This document shows, piece by piece, positions 17,246-25,459 of a stretch of DNA of 47,607 bases. Location of the stretch: the NCBI GenBank assembly GCA_022703355.1, contig JAKLDU010000006.1, positions 1 to 47,607 of the forward strand, in the 5' to 3' direction. The stretch comes from Deltaproteobacteria bacterium (GTDB taxonomy: Bacteria > Desulfobacterota > Desulfomonilia > UBA1062). The notes under the pieces are model-generated. The model worked only from the letters and a program-made list of their open reading frames with translations. It did not search any database and had not been told where the DNA came from. Both the position numbers and the translations under genes were made by a program. Position 1 is the first letter of the stretch, and every line of letters starts with the position of its first letter.

Positions 17246-17671
17246 GTGCAGAAGACGAGGATCTGTCTGCTTGTTCTGTTTGCCCTTACCCTTCTTGCCC
17301 TGGCGGGATGCGGCCACCATAGCGATATGGGGGGATCCGGGGTCCCGATCCAGCTCGAGGTCTCCACGGAAAACATCCAGGAGAGGGTAGGCCTGTCCGG
17401 GTTCATTTTCGGGATTTTCCTGCTGCTGAACGCCTATTTCCTCGTTGTTTCAAGCTGTGTCGCCCTGATCGTCAGGGAGGGGACCTTCAAGAAGATATCG
17501 GACACCATCCGGACGGTCTCCCAGATGATGAACCCTTCCCAGGGCGAGGACGGGGGGTTCCTCAAGTTTCTCGGCCTCCTCTCCAGCGCCGAGACGAGGT
17601 TCCAGCTCGGGACCCTCGGCCTGATCGTGGGGCTCGTGCTCGCTTACCTGGGCGCGTGGATCGCCACCTGA
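17246..17671 (+). CDS. Small membrane-anchored lipoprotein of unknown function
   Basis: No family recognised. The 141-residue product has a lipoprotein signal peptide (LALAGCG lipobox, cysteine near residue 22), followed by two further hydrophobic segments (about residues 50-75, GFIFGIFLLLNAYFLVVSS; and 118-140, LGTLGLIVGLVLAYLGAWI). Having a lipobox and two membrane helices is unusual, and it leaves open whether the N-terminus is cleaved. The GTG start has GGAGG 6 bases upstream. hisH begins 6 bases after the stop, so the two are probably co-transcribed, though nothing in the sequence links their functions. Confidence 0.75.
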   Translation: MQKTRICLLVLFALTLLALAGCGHHSDMGGSGVPIQLEVSTENIQERVGLSGFIFGIFLLLNAYFLVVSSCVALIVREGTFKKISDTIRTVSQMMNPSQGEDGGFLKFLGLLSSAETRFQLGTLGLIVGLVLAYLGAWIAT

Positions 17672-17677
17672 TCACCA

Positions 17678-18289
17678 GTGATCGCCATCATCGATTACCG
17701 TGCCGGGAACCTGCGCTCCGTGGCGCGCGCCCTGCAGTACCTCGGCCTCGAATGCGCCATCACCGGCGATGCCCGGGAGATCCTCGGTGCTGAGCGGGTG
17801 ATCTTCCCCGGTGTCGGGGCGGCGGGGAAGGCCATGGAAACGCTCGCCTCCCTGGGCCTCGACAGGATCATCCACACCGTGGTGGAACAGGGCACCCCTT
17901 TCCTGGGGATCTGCCTGGGAACCCAGATCATCCTGGAGGAAAGCGAGGAGGACGGCGCCCGCTGCCTGGGGATCATACCCGGCAAGGCCAGGAGGTTTTC
18001 CGGGACGGGGCTGAAGATCCCGCACATGGGGTGGAACACCCTCCAGAGCTGTCGTTCCCACCCCGTCTTCGAGGGCGTGGACCCGTCCGCCCAGTTCTAC
18101 TTCGTCCACTCCTTCTACCCCGACCCGGCAGGCGAAGGGTTTGCCGTGGCCCGGACGTCCTACGGCATCGAGTTCGCCTCGGTCATCGCCCGGGGCAGCG
18201 TGGTCGCCACGCAGTTCCACCCGGAAAAAAGCGGGGGGCCGGGACTTGCCCTGCTCAGGAATTTCTCCCGCTGGAACGGGACCTGCTGA
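17678..18289 (+). CDS. hisH: Imidazole glycerol phosphate synthase, glutaminase subunit HisH
   Basis: Class I glutamine amidotransferase that supplies ammonia to HisF in histidine biosynthesis. The 203-residue product has the nucleophile in PFLGICLGTQIILEES (cysteine near residue 79), the catalytic His-Glu in TQFHPEKSG near residue 181, and the family start IDYRAGNLRSVARALQ. The start is GTG at 17678 with a weak ribosome site, suggesting coupling to the lipoprotein gene 6 bases upstream. No hisF or other his gene is present here, so this is an orphan locus, or possibly a second HisH working with another cyclase. Confidence 0.9.
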   Translation: MIAIIDYRAGNLRSVARALQYLGLECAITGDAREILGAERVIFPGVGAAGKAMETLASLGLDRIIHTVVEQGTPFLGICLGTQIILEESEEDGARCLGIIPGKARRFSGTGLKIPHMGWNTLQSCRSHPVFEGVDPSAQFYFVHSFYPDPAGEGFAVARTSYGIEFASVIARGSVVATQFHPEKSGGPGLALLRNFSRWNGTC

Positions 18290-18435
18290 GGGGCAACCGG
18301 TCGCCAGCCCGACCGCTTCTCGAGAGCCAGCCCCACTCGACGGGGTTGAAATGGTAAACATCGTTACTCTTTACAGGAAAACATTTTCCAAAGCTCCCTT
18401 GTATTTCCCGCGCCCGTGTATAAATATACTTTGAT

Positions 18436-18464
18436 TTTACAAGCTTTGCTTTTGCATATATATT
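18436..18464 (+). promoter_or_regulatory. Predicted sigma-70 promoter
   Basis: TTTACA (18436-18441), a 17-base spacer and TATATT (18459-18464) lie in an AT-rich stretch about 57 bases before the RCC1-repeat gene. Confidence 0.65.
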
Positions 18465-18520
18465 GCATTGTAACAAAGGGGAGAACTGCATTCACTTTTC
18501 CCATCTAAAGTACGAGGAAG

Positions 18521-19723
18521 ATGATGCGATTGAGGAAACGGTTTGCAGCACTGACGCTTCTCATGCTTGTCCTGGGCATTGCGGCGGGGTGCAACTGGCC
18601 CTGGAAAGACGATGACCATGACAGCCGGAAGGCGGAACCGGAGGAGGTGCCGGTCTGGGCGACGGTAAGCTCCGGGGGCGCCCACGTTGCTGCCGTGAAA
18701 AGCAACGGCACGCTTTGGGTCTGGGGCGCGAACGCCAAGGGTCAGCTCGGCCTTGGCACCTGGGTGAACAAGAACGCTCCCGTGCAGGTGGACTCGAACA
18801 AGTGGGAAGCAGCGGCTGCCGGCGACCTGCACACGTTTGCCGTCATGGAAGTGAAGGGCCCTGTATACTCCTGGGGGTACGGTTTTGACGGCCAGCTTGC
18901 AAACCCGCCTCTCTGGGACTACAGCAACAACACGCCCATCATGGTTACCGCGATAAACGACTGGGCCTCCGTGAGCGCTGGCGGCTGCCGTACGGCCGTT
19001 CTCAAGGACGATGGCACACTGTGGGCATGCGGAGTGATAAGAGACAAGAGTGACAGCATATTCCACAATGATCCCGTTCGCTATCCACGCATGGGCCTGA
19101 ATCAGATCGGCACCGAGGACACCTGGACCGCTGTTCACGCGGGGTACACCAGTTACCTGGCGCTCAAGTCCGACGGCACGCTCTGGGCATGGGGAGACAA
19201 CGACTGCGGGCAGCTCGGGGACGGCTTCACCGTTGACCAGGAGTCACCCGTGGAAGTGGGGAGTGCTTCCGACTGGTCCAGAGAGTTCAGCGCCGGAGGA
19301 AACCATGGCGTCGCCATCAAGGCGGATGGATCCCTGTGGGCGTGGGGGCTCAACGACTACGGGCAGCTCGGGGACGGAACGCAGACGAACAGGCTGCAGC
19401 CGGTCCTTATCGATGACGCGCATATATGGAAAAGCGTCAGCGCAGGGCTGTATCACACCCTTGCCATCAGGGAGGACGGTACGCTCTGGGCCTGGGGCTG
19501 CAACACCAACGGCCAGCTTGGCAACGGCACGAACACGTCGAGCGCCGTGCCCGTGCAGGTCGGCACGGCGGCGGACTGGGTCACGGTGAGCGCCGGCTGG
19601 TATTTCAGCGCGGGGATCAGGTCGGGCGGAAGCCTGTGGGCCTGGGGCGACAATTATTACGGCCAGCTCGGGGACGGCACGAACACGTCGAGCACGGTTC
19701 CCGTTCAGGTCGGCGGCGAGTGA
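18521..19723 (+). CDS. RCC1-repeat lipoprotein
   Basis: A 400-residue secreted lipoprotein: signal peptide with lipobox GIAAGC (cysteine near residue 24), a short acidic linker, then about seven RCC1-type repeats of about 50 residues. Each repeat carries forms of HxxAxKxDGTLWAWGxNxxGQLG and GDGTNTSSTVPVQVG, predicting a seven-bladed beta-propeller. Such bacterial proteins are cell-surface or periplasmic; ligands are unknown. ATG 18521 is followed at once by ATG 18524; GAGGAAG serves either. It ends 2 bases from the convergent pcm gene with no terminator between them. Highly similar repeat units (for example at 19490-19570 and 19630-19710) make it prone to recombination. Confidence 0.88.
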   Translation: MMRLRKRFAALTLLMLVLGIAAGCNWPWKDDDHDSRKAEPEEVPVWATVSSGGAHVAAVKSNGTLWVWGANAKGQLGLGTWVNKNAPVQVDSNKWEAAAAGDLHTFAVMEVKGPVYSWGYGFDGQLANPPLWDYSNNTPIMVTAINDWASVSAGGCRTAVLKDDGTLWACGVIRDKSDSIFHNDPVRYPRMGLNQIGTEDTWTAVHAGYTSYLALKSDGTLWAWGDNDCGQLGDGFTVDQESPVEVGSASDWSREFSAGGNHGVAIKADGSLWAWGLNDYGQLGDGTQTNRLQPVLIDDAHIWKSVSAGLYHTLAIREDGTLWAWGCNTNGQLGNGTNTSSAVPVQVGTAADWVTVSAGWYFSAGIRSGGSLWAWGDNYYGQLGDGTNTSSTVPVQVGGE

Positions 19724-19725
19724 GG

Positions 19726-20367
19726 TCAGCCCTCCCACCCGTTCTTGCCGATGAGCTTGACGAACCTGCACCCCCCAAGTGATTCTTCCTTTATGCCCTC
19801 TTTCGTTTTCGTGATGCGCTTGAGTTCCTGGAGGGTTTCGCTGCCCACGGGGATGATGAGCCTGCCGTTTACCGCCAGCTGGGACACGAGTATCCCGGGG
19901 ACGTGGGGTGCCCCCGCGGTGACCACGATGCCGTCGTAGGGGCCCTCCTTTGAGAGACCCTGGGAGCCGTCCCCGAGGCGGACGTGGACGTTGTAGTACC
20001 CCAGCTCGTCGAGGGTCTTCCGCGCCCGGGAAGCGAGTGCGCTGATCCTCTCCACGGAGTAGACCACCCTGCAGAGCCGCGAAAGGATGGCCGCCTGGTA
20101 GCCCGAGCCCGTGCCGATCTCGAGGATTTTGTCTTCCGGTTCGGGCCGAAGAGACTGCGTCATGAGGGCGACCATGTAGGGCTGCGAGATGGTCTGGCCG
20201 TATCCGATGGAGAGGGGGTAGTCTTCGTGGGCCTTGTATTTGAGGTATTCCTCGACGAACTTGTGCCTGGGCACCTCGAGAAAGGCCGCCAGGACCCGGG
20301 GGTCGTCGATGCCCCGGGCCTCGAGCTGCTCCTTCACCATGTGCCGGCGTGCGATGAGCGGGTCCAC
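19726..20367 (-). CDS. pcm: Protein-L-isoaspartate O-methyltransferase
   Basis: SAM-dependent repair enzyme that methylates isoaspartyl residues in aged proteins. The 213-residue product shows the PCMT start (MVKEQLEARGIDDPRVLAAF), VPRHKFV, the substrate-contacting GYGQTISQPYMVALM, the SAM-binding motif ILEIGTGSGYQAAILS near residue 81, and IVVTAGAPHVP. The start is GTG 20367 with AAGGAAGGTG upstream. It is divergent from the GalT-like gene. Confidence 0.95.
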   Translation of the reverse strand: MDPLIARRHMVKEQLEARGIDDPRVLAAFLEVPRHKFVEEYLKYKAHEDYPLSIGYGQTISQPYMVALMTQSLRPEPEDKILEIGTGSGYQAAILSRLCRVVYSVERISALASRARKTLDELGYYNVHVRLGDGSQGLSKEGPYDGIVVTAGAPHVPGILVSQLAVNGRLIIPVGSETLQELKRITKTKEGIKEESLGGCRFVKLIGKNGWEG

Positions 20368-20594
20368 GTCACCTTCCTTTCACGCTCTCCTTATACAGGC
20401 TCGAAGCCGTCTTATCAAGCAGGCCGAACCGGGGGGAGGAAGGCGGCAGGGCGTGATGACCTTGACCCACCGGGGCTCATATAGTATGGAATCCCTGAAG
20501 GGCTGAACGTATCGTGCTGCCCATGAACGGCCCGGGGTATGGGAACGCTCACGTGAATGCCGGCGCTCCATCGGCTGATGTCAAGGTGCTGCGG

Positions 20595-21620
20595 ATGGAA
20601 TTTGTCAAGGTTCTGAAAACATCGAAATTTCTGGATCCTGCCCAGGGGTTTTCAGCGACGGAGCGGTATTCCGAGGTGCGGGTGGACCCGCTCACCGGCA
20701 GAACGAGCCGGATCCTGGATTTCCCCGTGAAAGAGGTGCTCCGGGCGGACGTATCCCGTCAGGTGGAGCTGTCCCGGGGGCTCTGTCCGTTCTGCCCCGG
20801 GGTGGTGGAGGCCGTCACCCCCAAGTTCCACCCGGACCTGGTGAGCAGGGAGCGGTATTCCCGGGGCGAAGCGCTCTGCGTGCCCAACGTCTTCCCGTAC
20901 GACGAAAACGGCGCCGTGTGCATCATCTGCAGGGAGCACTACCTGCCCCTGCGGTCCTTCACCCCCCGCATTTTGGAGGACGCCCTGTCCTGCTGCTTCG
21001 AATATCTCGAAGACGTCGTGATCAGGCAGCCCGAAATGGTCTTTCAGTCCGTGAACTGGAACTACATGCCCCTTGCCGGGGGTTCGATCATCCACCCCCA
21101 TCTCCAGATAACGGCCTCGAGCTCTTCGACGAACTATTACGCCCACGTCGTGCCCTGCCTTGCACGGTATCGTGAGGAAACGGGCAGGGATTTCTGGGCC
21201 GACCTGAGGGACGAGGAGCAAAAGAACGCCGAGCGCTGCATCTCCGCGGCGGAGGGCGTCACCTGGCTGGCGGCCTTCGCCCCGCTCGGGGTCTTCGACG
21301 TCATGGGCATCCTCCACGAGGCGCTCAGGCCGGGGGACGTCACGGGCCAGACCCTGCGGGAGCTCGTGCAGGGGATCCTCAACGTGCTGGAATACATCGA
21401 TTCCCTCAACATGGGCTCACTGAACATGTCGCTGTATTTCCTGGGGGGGAACCCGTTGTTCGTGCCTCACATCAGGATCTGTCCGCGGGTGAGCATCCCA
21501 CCGCTGGACACCAGCCAGGTCAACTATATGAAGATGCTGCACGATGAGTCGTTGACCACGCTGAAACCAGAGGATATATGTAAGGACTTGCAAGCATTCT
21601 GGCATGGTCGAGGTGCTTGA
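20595..21620 (+). CDS. GalT-like HIT-superfamily nucleotidyltransferase
   Basis: A 341-residue protein related to galactose-1-phosphate uridylyltransferase. It has a zinc-site CPFC (GLCPFCPGVVE), and the HIT-type active site HPHLQ in GGSIIHPHLQITASS with the nucleophilic second histidine. Length and fold match GalT, but the sequence differs from canonical GalT and no Leloir-pathway genes are nearby, so the sugar substrate is uncertain. ATG 20595 is preferred: AAGGTG lies 6 bases upstream and the product then opens MEFVKVLKTSKFLDP. An upstream in-frame GTG at 20514 would add 27 unlikely residues. The barrel gene starts 25 bases downstream. Confidence 0.8.
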   Translation: MEFVKVLKTSKFLDPAQGFSATERYSEVRVDPLTGRTSRILDFPVKEVLRADVSRQVELSRGLCPFCPGVVEAVTPKFHPDLVSRERYSRGEALCVPNVFPYDENGAVCIICREHYLPLRSFTPRILEDALSCCFEYLEDVVIRQPEMVFQSVNWNYMPLAGGSIIHPHLQITASSSSTNYYAHVVPCLARYREETGRDFWADLRDEEQKNAERCISAAEGVTWLAAFAPLGVFDVMGILHEALRPGDVTGQTLRELVQGILNVLEYIDSLNMGSLNMSLYFLGGNPLFVPHIRICPRVSIPPLDTSQVNYMKMLHDESLTTLKPEDICKDLQAFWHGRGA

Positions 21621-21644
21621 GAATTTTATCGGGGAGGTTGTACG

Positions 21645-22427
21645 ATGAAGAAGATGCTGCTGTTCGCGGTTGGGATCCTTGTGTTCTGGTGTCTGCCCGC
21701 AAGCGCCGCCGACGGGCCCGGGGTGATCTGGGCCGGCGGCGGGCTCAGGCTGGCCGACGAGTCGGCGCCCGCTTACCTGGCAGACGCCTTCGTTTCCCTG
21801 GGGCAGATGGACAACCTGTATGTCTTCGCCAACCCCACGTTCCTCATAAAAAGGAGCGAGGCGGGGCTTGACTTGGGCGTGGGGGCGCGGCTGCCGGTGC
21901 TCGGGGGGCAGGCTTTAGCCGGGTACAACATCTTCCTGGATTACACCACGGACAACAGCCACAAGCGCCTGGGCGCCGGGGCGGAGTTCTTCCACCGGAA
22001 CTTCTCCGGCCACCTCAACCTCTATCTCCCCTTTTCGGACGAGCACGACGGGGAGACGGCCATTCCCGGTATCGACCTGTCCTTCGGCATCCCGGTGCCC
22101 AATGCCCCCTTCGTGGTCGTGTGGCCCGGCGCCTACTACTACAAGGGGGACGACCGGAGCGACATGAAGGGCATGAGCCTGATGGTGGAGGTAAAGCCGG
22201 TGCGGGCGGTGTCGGTCTTTTTCGGGGGCAGGAACGACGCCATCGAGTCGGGCAGGAACGACCGGGGCGAGATCTTCGCCAAGGTGGAGGTCACCATCCC
22301 CATGAAGCGTCTGGGCGAGGACCTCTTCAGCTTCGACAAGGGTCAGTACCCCGTCAACGTCAATACCCTGCTCGACCACCGGGTCGTGCGCGAGCCGTTC
22401 ATCACCTACGAGCAGGGCGGGAGATAG
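21645..22427 (+). CDS. Inverse-autotransporter-type beta-barrel, stand-alone
   Basis: A 260-residue exported protein: Sec signal peptide cleaved near ASAADG (residue 22), then alternating beta-strand sequence. The segment LAGYNIFLDYTTDNSHKRLG followed by AGAEFFHRNFSGHLNLYLPF resembles the barrel of intimin/invasin-type inverse autotransporters. In those proteins the barrel is followed by Ig-like passenger domains; here the product ends soon after the barrel (EPFITYEQGGR), with no passenger in any frame downstream. GGGGAGG precedes the ATG. Outer-membrane location is likely, with function unknown. It sits 25 bases after the GalT-like gene and may be co-transcribed with it. Confidence 0.72.
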   Translation: MKKMLLFAVGILVFWCLPASAADGPGVIWAGGGLRLADESAPAYLADAFVSLGQMDNLYVFANPTFLIKRSEAGLDLGVGARLPVLGGQALAGYNIFLDYTTDNSHKRLGAGAEFFHRNFSGHLNLYLPFSDEHDGETAIPGIDLSFGIPVPNAPFVVVWPGAYYYKGDDRSDMKGMSLMVEVKPVRAVSVFFGGRNDAIESGRNDRGEIFAKVEVTIPMKRLGEDLFSFDKGQYPVNVNTLLDHRVVREPFITYEQGGR

Positions 22428-22437
22428 CATCATCCTC

Positions 22438-22467
22438 TTGACTTCGGGGTGAATTCTCCTCTATAGA
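22438..22467 (+). promoter_or_regulatory. Predicted promoter of tRNA-Pro
   Basis: TTGACT (22438-22443) and TATAGA (22462-22467) with an 18-base spacer lie 12 bases before the mature tRNA 5' end. Confidence 0.7.
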
Positions 22468-22479
22468 GTACGACGGTAA

Positions 22480-22556
22480 CGGGAAGTGGCTCAGTCTGGT
22501 AGAGCACAGCGTTCGGGACGCTGGGGCCCCGGGTTCAAATCCCGGCTTCCCGACCA
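22480..22556 (+). tRNA. tRNA-Pro (anticodon CGG)
   Basis: A complete cloverleaf of 77 nt including an encoded CCA. The acceptor stem is CGGGAAG/CTTCCCG, the D-stem GCTC/GAGC, the anticodon stem CAGCG/CGCTG with loop TTCGGGA (anticodon CGG at 22514-22516, reading CCG), and the T-stem CCGGG/CCCGG with TTCAAAT. It matches bacterial proline tRNAs closely. Confidence 0.98.
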
Positions 22557-22601
22557 ACTCTTCTGCCCTGAAGAAATCGGCTCGCAAAGCTTATCGATAA
22601 A

Positions 22602-22635
22602 AAAGAGGCGGGGTCTTGTGCGACCCCGCCTCTTT
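22602..22635 (-). terminator. Strong intrinsic terminator
   Basis: AAAGAGGCGGGGTC (22602-22615) and GACCCCGCCTCTTT (22622-22635) form a perfect 14-bp stem with a 6-base loop. The A-run before the left arm becomes a T-run on the minus strand, so it mainly ends the PEP-CTERM gene. It may also stop the tRNA transcript. Confidence 0.92.
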
Positions 22636-22661
22636 GGTACAGTCAACTATCTGGTGTTGTT

Positions 22662-23234
22662 TTACTTTCTGACCTTTCTACCAAACCCTGCCAGTCCAAG
22701 GAGTCCGGATCCAAGAAGCAGCAGCGTCGCCGGTTCCGGCACGGGGGCCCCGCCATTGATCTCGCCGACGTGGCTGATCCGGTCAATGCCGATTATCTCC
22801 CGGATGCCAAGGTCCGCAAGGTTGACGACCCCCCAGTCCAGCTCGGAGATGTTCTCGTACAGGTAGTGGCTGCTGACAGTGCCCAAGTTTATCTCCGTCA
22901 AGTTTCCCGTTCCAATCTTGATGTAGAAGAACTCAGGCCGGACTGTTTTGAAATCTATCGCGTAGGTGTTGGCCTGATTCGTGAGGGACCAGAACGCCAT
23001 GCTCGAGTTATACGAGTTCATGGTAATGACGTCGTCGGCATCGATCTTGCGAAGGCTCAGAAGGGTGTTCTTGACCCAATCGAGCTCCGTCCCGTCTCCG
23101 CTGTTGGCCAGCCGGGCGGATGCTATTCTCGTATCCACACTTCCGACTTCGATGTCCCCGCCCTGGATGGTGAGAGACCAAGCCGGGCTTACCAGCAAGC
23201 ACAGGAGAATTATTGCGAATAATGTCTTTTTCAT
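22662..23234 (-). CDS. PEP-CTERM sorting-domain protein
   Basis: A 190-residue exported protein. It has a signal peptide (MKKTLFAIILLCLLVSPAWS), a mature body without recognised domains, and the C-terminal sorting signal VPEPATLLLLGSGLLGLAG followed by a basic tail (RKVRK). This tripartite tail directs processing by an exosortase (EpsH family) and is tied to exopolysaccharide or biofilm matrix. No exosortase gene is in this window. The ATG at 23234 is preferred over the upstream frame extension because GGAGG lies 9 bases upstream and the signal peptide then begins correctly. A sigma-54-type promoter lies about 36 bases upstream. Lower GC than neighbouring housekeeping genes. Confidence 0.92.
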   Translation of the reverse strand: MKKTLFAIILLCLLVSPAWSLTIQGGDIEVGSVDTRIASARLANSGDGTELDWVKNTLLSLRKIDADDVITMNSYNSSMAFWSLTNQANTYAIDFKTVRPEFFYIKIGTGNLTEINLGTVSSHYLYENISELDWGVVNLADLGIREIIGIDRISHVGEINGGAPVPEPATLLLLGSGLLGLAGFGRKVRK

Positions 23235-23269
23235 GAACTTTCCTCCAAAACTGAAGTTGTTGTATACTA

Positions 23270-23285
23270 TGCAAAGTGTGAGCCA
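23270..23285 (-). promoter_or_regulatory. Predicted sigma-54 promoter of the PEP-CTERM gene
   Basis: On the minus strand TGGCTC-N5-TTGCA matches the -24/-12 consensus TGGCAC-N5-TTGCA at 10 of 11 fixed positions with the exact GG-to-GC spacing. The predicted start near 23259 gives a 25-base leader holding the GGAGG site. PEP-CTERM genes in several bacteria are under RpoN control through PrsK/PrsR, which agrees. Confidence 0.72.
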
Positions 23286-23506
23286 ATTGATTGACGATGG
23301 CAATAGATATAATGATATCGAATGATTAATAGCGTCCTGGCAAAGAATGGAAGTTCGCCGGGGGTCGACGTGTAAAATAAACCGACGCTATACGGGTTCT
23401 GCCGAGGGACAGGAACGACTCATTCATAATATATTGAACATATTCAAATCATTGTGGACCGTCGAAGAAATTGTCGGGTATTTTGACAAATTACGATGTA
23501 GAATCG

Positions 23507-23549
23507 GGGGTCCCAGTCATGAACGGGACAACGCCATGCCTGGGACCCC
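23507..23549 (-). terminator. Hairpin downstream of the delta-60 repeat gene
   Basis: GGGGTCCCAG (23507-23516) pairs with CTGGGACCCC (23540-23549), a 10-bp stem with a 23-base loop, about 40 bases after the stop of the minus-strand gene. There is no T-run, so termination is plausible but uncertain. The rest of 23304-23590 shows no gene. Confidence 0.45.
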
Positions 23550-23590
23550 GGTATCAGGATCTCAAGATTTCTCTGATTAAATACAATGCC

Positions 23591-25459
23591 CTACTCGTAG
23601 CGGACCAGGGCGAAGTCGTCGTCCACCACATCATTTGACGATCCAGCCACGACGATCTTCCCATCGTTCTGGATAACCATGGCATAGGCGCTGTCAATAT
23701 AGGCCCCCGGCCTTACCTGCGTGGTGACGATTCCGGACGCGGACGGACCGAAGCCCATATCCAGGGAGCCGCTTGCAAGATAGCGAACCAAGGCAAAGTC
23801 ATAGTGGGTAAGAGCATCATAGGCAGACCCGGCTGCCACGATCATTCCATCTTCCTGGATGCTGAGCGCATTTGCGGCATCCTCTGCACCGGACCCAACG
23901 TCCGTTACCGCTATTCCGACCGTGTTGAAGCTTGTATCCAGGGTCCCGTCCGTGTTGTAGCGGGCCACGGCAAAGTCCCGCGAACTTCCATCCCCCAGAT
24001 ATCCGCCGTACCCCGCCGCAACTATCCTGCCGTCATCCTGGATGCGCAGCGCCTTTACAACGTCCTCTCTCCCGGACCCTGATCCCACCGGTGTCGTGAC
24101 TATCCCGGGCACTGCTGCTCCCCCGTTCGCGTCGAAGCTTTCGTCCAGCGACCCGCCGGCGTTGTATCGGACCAGGGCAAAGGCCGCGTTGACCCCGTCG
24201 TATGAATAGCCGGCAGCGACTATTTTGCCGTCTGCCTGCAGTCCCATGGCAAATGCCACATCGACAGTCCCGGGGCCTGCCTGCGTAATGACTTTCCCAT
24301 CTCCGTCAAAATCTGAATCGAGAGTGCCGTCCGGATTGTATCTGGCCAGGGCGAAACTGGTGTCGCTTCCGCTGGTGGAGGACCCCGCCACAACGATTTT
24401 TCCGTCGCCCTGAATGGCCATGGCGTAGGCATAGTCAGACCCTGTGCCAATGGGTGTGATGACGACCCCGTTGTGATCAGGGCCGAACGTTGCATCCGGT
24501 TTTCCATCCGGTTCTCCGTCCGACTCATATCGGGCTACTGCAAAGTATGCCTTGCTCCCAACGTATGCATATCCGGCAGCCACGATCTTGCCGTCCGCCT
24601 GGATTCCCAGGGCCTGGAACCCGCTGTTGATGGAGCTGATGCGCGTCCTGACGACGCCGCCTTCGCCGAAACCGGTGTCCGGGGAACCATCGGTGTTGTA
24701 GCGGACCACTATCGATTCCGTGACGCCGTCGGTGCCCTCCGATATACCGGCTGCAACGATCTTTCCATCGGTCTGGACAGCCAGGGAATTGATCCCGTCA
24801 ATGTAGCCCGGACTCGGGTCGGTGAAGACGATCCCGTTTACACCAAAGGCCTCGTCCAGGATCCCTGTGCTCGTGGGGAGCCATTTTGCATAAAGCGTGG
24901 CGTTTGCGCTTCCCATGGTGAAGGTCAGGCCCGGAGTGTAAGTGATTCCCGAGCCGTCCGTATTCGCGCTCCACCCGGCAAACACACACCCCGTCTTCTT
25001 CAGGTTCTCCGTGTTGCCCTGTATCGTCACCGTGGCGCCCGCTTCGTAGTTCGTGGTGTCTGCGGGAGGGCTTCCCGTGGTGCTGTCGTTCCCGTCATAG
25101 GTCACCGTGTACGTGGGATTTGCCGTCCATTTCGCATAGAGGGTGACGGCCACGCTCCCCATGGTGAAGGTCTGCCCCTGCGTGTAGCTGGTCCCCGAAC
25201 CGGCGGCAGTGGAGCTCCAGCCGGTGAAGGAATAGCCATCCCTTGCCAGACCCCCGGGATTGCCGAGCACGGTCACCGTGCTTCCCTGCGCGTAGCCGTG
25301 GCTGTCGACAGGCACGGTCCCGTCTTCGGCGCCGTTCGCGTTGTAGGTTACCTCGTAGGTGGGAGCGCTTCCGCCGCCGCCTCCTCCCCCGCCGCAGGCA
25401 GGCAGCAGGAGTGAGCAGAGGAGCATCATCAGCGATACAAGTTTCAGCGTGTTATTCAT
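23591..25459 (-). CDS. Delta-60/InlB-type repeat surface lipoprotein
   Basis: A 622-residue lipoprotein: signal peptide with lipobox LLLPACGG (cysteine near residue 22), and an eight-glycine stretch directly after it. Two Listeria-Bacteroides (InlB B-repeat type) modules follow (VTYNANGAEDGTVPVD, FTGWSSTAAGSGTSYTQG and ATLYAKW). Then come about seven delta-60 repeats of 50-65 residues, each with forms of LxxQxDGKIVAAGYSYDG and FALVRYNxDGSLDxxFG. Delta-60 repeats probably form a beta-propeller. The start is placed at ATG 25459; ATG 25474 and TTG 25489 are in frame upstream but lack better ribosome sites. Predicted surface or periplasmic adhesin-like protein, ligand unknown. Confidence 0.85.
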   Translation of the reverse strand: MNNTLKLVSLMMLLCSLLLPACGGGGGGGGSAPTYEVTYNANGAEDGTVPVDSHGYAQGSTVTVLGNPGGLARDGYSFTGWSSTAAGSGTSYTQGQTFTMGSVAVTLYAKWTANPTYTVTYDGNDSTTGSPPADTTNYEAGATVTIQGNTENLKKTGCVFAGWSANTDGSGITYTPGLTFTMGSANATLYAKWLPTSTGILDEAFGVNGIVFTDPSPGYIDGINSLAVQTDGKIVAAGISEGTDGVTESIVVRYNTDGSPDTGFGEGGVVRTRISSINSGFQALGIQADGKIVAAGYAYVGSKAYFAVARYESDGEPDGKPDATFGPDHNGVVITPIGTGSDYAYAMAIQGDGKIVVAGSSTSGSDTSFALARYNPDGTLDSDFDGDGKVITQAGPGTVDVAFAMGLQADGKIVAAGYSYDGVNAAFALVRYNAGGSLDESFDANGGAAVPGIVTTPVGSGSGREDVVKALRIQDDGRIVAAGYGGYLGDGSSRDFAVARYNTDGTLDTSFNTVGIAVTDVGSGAEDAANALSIQEDGMIVAAGSAYDALTHYDFALVRYLASGSLDMGFGPSASGIVTTQVRPGAYIDSAYAMVIQNDGKIVVAGSSNDVVDDDFALVRYE

